From Mesobacterium_A hydrothermale (GTDB taxonomy: Bacteria > Pseudomonadota > Alphaproteobacteria > Rhodobacterales > Rhodobacteraceae), in NCBI RefSeq assembly GCF_035818635.1, contig NZ_JAYLLH010000006.1:103629-167628 (forward strand): DNA of 64,000 bases, read 5' to 3'. Position numbers and translations under genes: made by a program. Position 1 is the stretch's first letter. Each line of letters begins with the position of its first letter. Below, one piece after another: positions 60,614 through 64,000 of the stretch. The notes beneath the pieces are model-generated. The model did no database searches. It worked only from the letters and a program-made list of their open reading frames with translations, and was not told where the DNA came from.

Positions 60614-63600
60614 CGACCAGAAAGACAAGTCCGGCGGACTTGGGATCGCGGGGAACCTGACCCGCGCCTTCATCTCTTCGCCCCTGACACCGCTGTTCCT
60701 GATCGCGTCCTTCGCGGTCGGCCTGCTGGCCCTGGTCAGCCTGCCGCGCGAGGAAGAACCGCAGATTTCCGTGCCGCTGGTCGATATCCACGTCATGGCC
60801 GACGGTCTGCGCGCCGAAGACGCGCTGAAACTGGTGACCGAACCGCTGGAAACCATTGCCAAGGGCATCGACCAGGTCGAACACGTCTATTCCGATACGC
60901 GGGATGACCGGGTGATGGTCACCGCCCGGTTCGAGGTCGGCGTGTCTGCCGATACCGCGATCCTGCGGGTGCGGGACAAGATCCTGTCGAACCTTGACCG
61001 AATCCCGGTCGGCATTCCCGAACCGCTGGTGGTCGGGCGCGGCATCAACGACGTGGCCATCGTTGCGCTGACTTTCAGCGCCAAGGAAGGCCAGGACGAG
61101 ATCACCGCCGCAGACCTGACCCGCGTCGCCAAAGAGGTCGAGGTGCGCCTTGCCCGGATCGACGACGTGGGCCTGACCTATGTCATCGGTGGCACGCAAG
61201 AGGCGCTGCGGATTTCTCCGGACCCGCAGAAACTGTCGCTGTACGGCGTGACGCTGCAACAGCTGGGCACCAAGGTGCAGGGCGCCAACAGCGCCGCGCC
61301 CGCCGGCACCGTGCGCGATGGCGGCCAGCAAGTTGGCCTGCTTCTGGGCGATACGCTGTCGACCCCGGAACAGATCGGCGCGCTGGAACTGACCGCGCGC
61401 GACGGGCGCACCGTCTATGTCCGCGACGTGGCCGATGTGGGTTTTGTCACCGACCTGGATGAATACCACGTGGCAACGATCCAGCGTTCCGGCGCAAACG
61501 ATATCATCCGCCGCCCGGCAGTCACGCTGGCCATCGCCAAGCGCGCGGGCGCCAACGCGGTGACCGTGGCCGAACGCATCCTGCACCAGGTCGAGGTCAT
61601 GGAAGGGGACCTGATCCCCGACAGTATCGAGGTCGAGGTCACCCGGGACTACGGTGAAACCGCGGATGAAAAGGCCAACGAACTGCTGTTCCACCTGGGC
61701 CTGGCAACCGTGTCCATCGTGGCGCTGGTGCTGCTGACCATCGGCTGGCGCGAGGCCATCGTGGTTGCCATCGTGATCCCGGTGACGATCCTGCTGACGT
61801 TGTTTGCCGCGAACCTGATGGGTTACACGCTGAACAGGGTGTCGCTGTTCGCGCTGATCTTCTCGATCGGGATCCTGGTCGATGACGCCATCGTGGTGAT
61901 CGAAAACATCGCTCGGCACTGGGGTATGAAACGGCACGGGTCGAACCGGATCGGCGCGGCGATTGCCGCGGTGGCAGAGGTCGGCAACCCGACCATCGTT
62001 GCGACCCTCACGGTGGTTGTTGCGCTGTTGCCAATGCTGTTCGTCAGCGGGCTGATGGGCCCCTACATGAGCCCGATCCCCGCCAACGCGTCGGCGGCGA
62101 TGATCTTTTCCTTCTTTGTGGCGGTGATGATCACCCCATGGCTGATGATCAAGATCGCAGGTCGCGCGCAGTTGCATCACGAAGATGACCACGGCACCCC
62201 CGGCGGGCGCATGGGCAAGATGTATGCCGCCATCGCGCGGCCGCTGCTGAAACGCAAATCGGTCAGCGCCCTGTTCCTGCTGATCGTCGTTGTGGCGTCT
62301 TTCGGTTCTCTGGGTGCGCTGTATACCAAGGACGTAACGGTCAAGCTGCTGCCTTTTGACAACAAGTCGGAACTCAGCATCGTGATCGACCTGCCCGAAG
62401 GGTCCAGCGTCGAAGCGACCGATGGCGTCGCACAACAGGCCGCCCGCGTTGCCATGGGACTGGAAGAGGTGATTTCGGCCCAAACCCACGCGGGCACATC
62501 GTCGCCCTTCAATTTCAATGGTCTGGTGCGGCACTACTACCTGCGGCAAAACCCGGAAATGGGCGATGTGCAGCTGAACCTGGAGGCGAAGCAGGACCGC
62601 GATCGCACCAGCCACGAAATCGCGCTGGAGCTGCGCGAAAAGCTGCTTGAGCTGAAAGTGCCCGCGGGCACCAGCATCAAGGTGGTTGAACCGCCGCCCG
62701 GACCGCCCGTGATCTCGACTCTGCTGGCCGAGATCTATGGCCCCGACCCGGAAACCCGGCGCGAGGTCGCGACCAAGGTGCGCGCGGCCTTTGAAGAGGT
62801 GCCTTTCGTTGTCGACGTGGACGACAGCTTCGGCGTTCAGCCTCCGCGCATGCGGGCGGTGCTGAAACCTTCGGACCTGGATTTCTATCGCGTGCAGGAA
62901 TCCGACGCGCTGGACACCTTGCGGTATCTGAACGGCACCTTCACCGTGGGCTATTCCCACCGCGGCGATGGCCGCCGTCCGATCCCCATCATTCTGGGCC
63001 GGGACAAATCGGCGCGGGTGATGGACGCCGAAACGCTGTCCACGCCGGTTCCGGCCAACGCCCTGCCCGGCGGGCGCGGCGTGGTCGAACTGGGCGACGT
63101 GATCGACATCGTCAAGGAAGAGGCGTCTTACCCGATCTTCCGGCACAACGGTTACGACGTGATCATGGTCACTGGCGAACTGGCAGGCGCGTTCGAGGCC
63201 CCGCTTTACGGCATGCTCGATGTGGCCCAACGGCTGGATCAGATGGATTGGGCCGAAGGCACCAAGCCGATCATCAGCTACAACGGCCAGCCCGACAACA
63301 CCGACACGCCGGTGCTGTTGTGGGATGGCGAGTGGGAGGTCACCTGGGTCACGTTCCGTGACATGGGGGCGGCCTTTGGCGTCGCGCTGCTGGGGATCTA
63401 TATCCTTGTCGTGGCGCAATTCGGCAGTTTCCGCCTGCCGCTGGTGATCCTGACCCCGGTGCCGCTGACCTTCCTCGGTATCATGATCGGGCATTGGCTG
63501 TTCGGGGCACCGTTCTCGGCCACGTCGATGATCGGGTTCATCGCGTTGGCGGGGATCATCGTGCGGAACTCGATTCTGCTGGTCGATTTCATCCGCCACG

Positions 63601-63824
63601 CAGACCCCGATCAGAAAGTGACCGTCGATATCCTGGTTGCCGCCGGGGCAACCCGTTTCAAGCCGATCCTGCTGACCGCAATCGCGGCGATGATCGGTGC
63701 GGCGGTGATCCTGGCCGACCCGATTTTCCAGGGCCTGGCGATTTCGCTGCTGTTCGGGCTGCTGTCGTCCACCGCGCTGACGGTTCTGGTGATCCCGGCG
63801 ATCTATCGCATCTTCAAGATGTAA
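60606..63824 (+). CDS. RND family efflux pump, inner-membrane subunit (HAE1-like)
   Basis: A 1072-residue proton-driven pump. It has the usual 12-helix layout with two large periplasmic loops. The proton-relay acids lie in SIGILVDDAIVVIENIARHWG (helix 4), and the C-terminal half shows FSATSMIGFIALAGIIVRNSILLVDFIRHA and PILLTAIAAMIGAAVI. The N-terminus has SLPREEEPQISVP as in AcrB-type pumps. Substrate is unknown. It partners with the adaptor upstream, and an outer-membrane TolC-like factor must come from elsewhere. Closed by a strong terminator. Confidence 0.95.
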   Translation: MSDDQKDKSGGLGIAGNLTRAFISSPLTPLFLIASFAVGLLALVSLPREEEPQISVPLVDIHVMADGLRAEDALKLVTEPLETIAKGIDQVEHVYSDTRDDRVMVTARFEVGVSADTAILRVRDKILSNLDRIPVGIPEPLVVGRGINDVAIVALTFSAKEGQDEITAADLTRVAKEVEVRLARIDDVGLTYVIGGTQEALRISPDPQKLSLYGVTLQQLGTKVQGANSAAPAGTVRDGGQQVGLLLGDTLSTPEQIGALELTARDGRTVYVRDVADVGFVTDLDEYHVATIQRSGANDIIRRPAVTLAIAKRAGANAVTVAERILHQVEVMEGDLIPDSIEVEVTRDYGETADEKANELLFHLGLATVSIVALVLLTIGWREAIVVAIVIPVTILLTLFAANLMGYTLNRVSLFALIFSIGILVDDAIVVIENIARHWGMKRHGSNRIGAAIAAVAEVGNPTIVATLTVVVALLPMLFVSGLMGPYMSPIPANASAAMIFSFFVAVMITPWLMIKIAGRAQLHHEDDHGTPGGRMGKMYAAIARPLLKRKSVSALFLLIVVVASFGSLGALYTKDVTVKLLPFDNKSELSIVIDLPEGSSVEATDGVAQQAARVAMGLEEVISAQTHAGTSSPFNFNGLVRHYYLRQNPEMGDVQLNLEAKQDRDRTSHEIALELREKLLELKVPAGTSIKVVEPPPGPPVISTLLAEIYGPDPETRREVATKVRAAFEEVPFVVDVDDSFGVQPPRMRAVLKPSDLDFYRVQESDALDTLRYLNGTFTVGYSHRGDGRRPIPIILGRDKSARVMDAETLSTPVPANALPGGRGVVELGDVIDIVKEEASYPIFRHNGYDVIMVTGELAGAFEAPLYGMLDVAQRLDQMDWAEGTKPIISYNGQPDNTDTPVLLWDGEWEVTWVTFRDMGAAFGVALLGIYILVVAQFGSFRLPLVILTPVPLTFLGIMIGHWLFGAPFSATSMIGFIALAGIIVRNSILLVDFIRHADPDQKVTVDILVAAGATRFKPILLTAIAAMIGAAVILADPIFQGLAISLLFGLLSSTALTVLVIPAIYRIFKM

Positions 63825-63845
63825 GAACCGCCAGCAATGACATGC

Positions 63846-63872
63846 AAAAGCCCGCCCCACTGGCGGGCTTTT
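63846..63872 (+). terminator. Intrinsic terminator of the RND operon
   Basis: A perfect 11-bp stem (AAAAGCCCGCC / GGCGGGCTTTT) with a five-base loop lies 22 bases after the pump stop codon. Its A-rich left side makes it able to work in both directions. Confidence 0.92.
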
Positions 63873-63923
63873 GTCGTTTCCCAGGTAAGGTTTTCGGTAA
63901 CTTGGCAGGTGTGCCGGCACGGT

Positions 63924-64000
63924 CTAGTGGATTGAATCCAACATTTGGAACCCTCGATTTCTTGCGGCGATGATGTCGTTGGGGTCTGCCCGCCAAACGA
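63924..64000 (-). mobile_element. C-terminal fragment of a transposase (window edge)
   Basis: A minus-strand frame open from the right edge to TAG at 63924-63926 encodes 24 residues, beginning VWRADPNDIIAARNRG and ending MLDSIH. This ending resembles the C-terminus of transposases, probably IS630-like; the match is from memory and short. A 10-base palindrome GTGCCGGCAC (63911-63920) sits just outside and may mark the element end. The rest of the element lies beyond the window. Confidence 0.45.

Noticed and set aside
60567..63920. A 1117-codon open frame on the minus strand opposite the RND pump
   Set aside because: It is an antisense shadow of a high-GC gene: rich in His, Arg, Gln and Asp, no membrane or domain motifs, no ribosome site, and the plus strand encodes a clear RND pump.

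Overview
The window reads as chromosomal DNA of a marine-type alphaproteobacterium of the Rhodobacteraceae (Roseobacter group). This is inferred from the high-GC codon use, the petABC (fbcFBC) cytochrome bc1 operon with a Rhodobacter-type Rieske protein, the DUF1127 protein, the BMP-type nucleoside importer, the fused PuuE-UraD purine protein and the DciA/DsbA/MutY neighbourhood. Genes are densely packed on both strands. No rRNA, tRNA, CRISPR array or phage was seen. The only mobile-element trace is a transposase tail cut by the right edge.

Layout. 1-500: tail of a TIGR02302/DUF4175 membrane protein and a DUF1127 protein. 0.86-4.15 kb (-): thiBPQ thiamine importer under a TPP riboswitch. 4.2-9.1 kb (-): BMP-family nucleoside-type ABC importer. 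9.2-10.7 kb (-): nfuA-tsaB-rimI. 10.8-13.8 kb (-): ClbS-like protein, Usp, branched-chain aminotransferase, panC. 14.0-16.2 kb: orphan peptide-type binding protein and an outer-membrane barrel. 16.4-19.1 kb: petABC. 19.3-24.9 kb: ArgE-like hydrolase, ECF sigma factor with a membrane VWA protein, orphan iron-type permease. 25-29 kb: envelope proteins (L,D-transpeptidase, CAP lipoprotein, OmpA lipoprotein), flavin reductase, Ada-like repair protein. 29-36.6 kb: GNAT, nth, PfkB kinase, HNH nuclease, sulfotransferase, glycosyltransferase, HIT protein, trhO. 36.6-42.3 kb: Hsp70-like protein, then pncA, a hybrid histidine kinase and pncB. 42.4-45 kb (-): aromatic aminotransferase, sseA, smpB. 45-48.4 kb: ureide (purine) catabolism. 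48.4-54.6 kb: class III aminotransferase, CaiB CoA-transferase, DsbA, DciA, mutY, alkB. 54.9-59.4 kb: SGNH-like Asp-rich protein and an SsuABC-type importer behind an FNR-like box. 59.6-63.8 kb: RND efflux pair.

How genes work together. Two NAD-salvage enzymes bracket a sensor kinase. UraH, UraD-PuuE, a bicupin aminohydrolase and AllA together carry hydroxyisourate through allantoin towards glyoxylate, with uricase and allantoate amidohydrolase missing from the window. An ECF sigma gene overlaps a membrane VWA gene that has the topology of an anti-sigma factor.

The most novel-looking signals are a dispersed structured repeat found mainly at convergent gene ends, in which the middle hairpin changes sequence but keeps pairing; a four-copy 11-bp phased array upstream of a possibly leaderless smpB promoter; the sigma/VWA pair; and the kinase embedded between pncA and pncB. 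I found no clearly new defence or biosynthetic system. Start codons were chosen from Shine-Dalgarno spacing and family N-termini, and all functions are by recognition of sequence features without database search.
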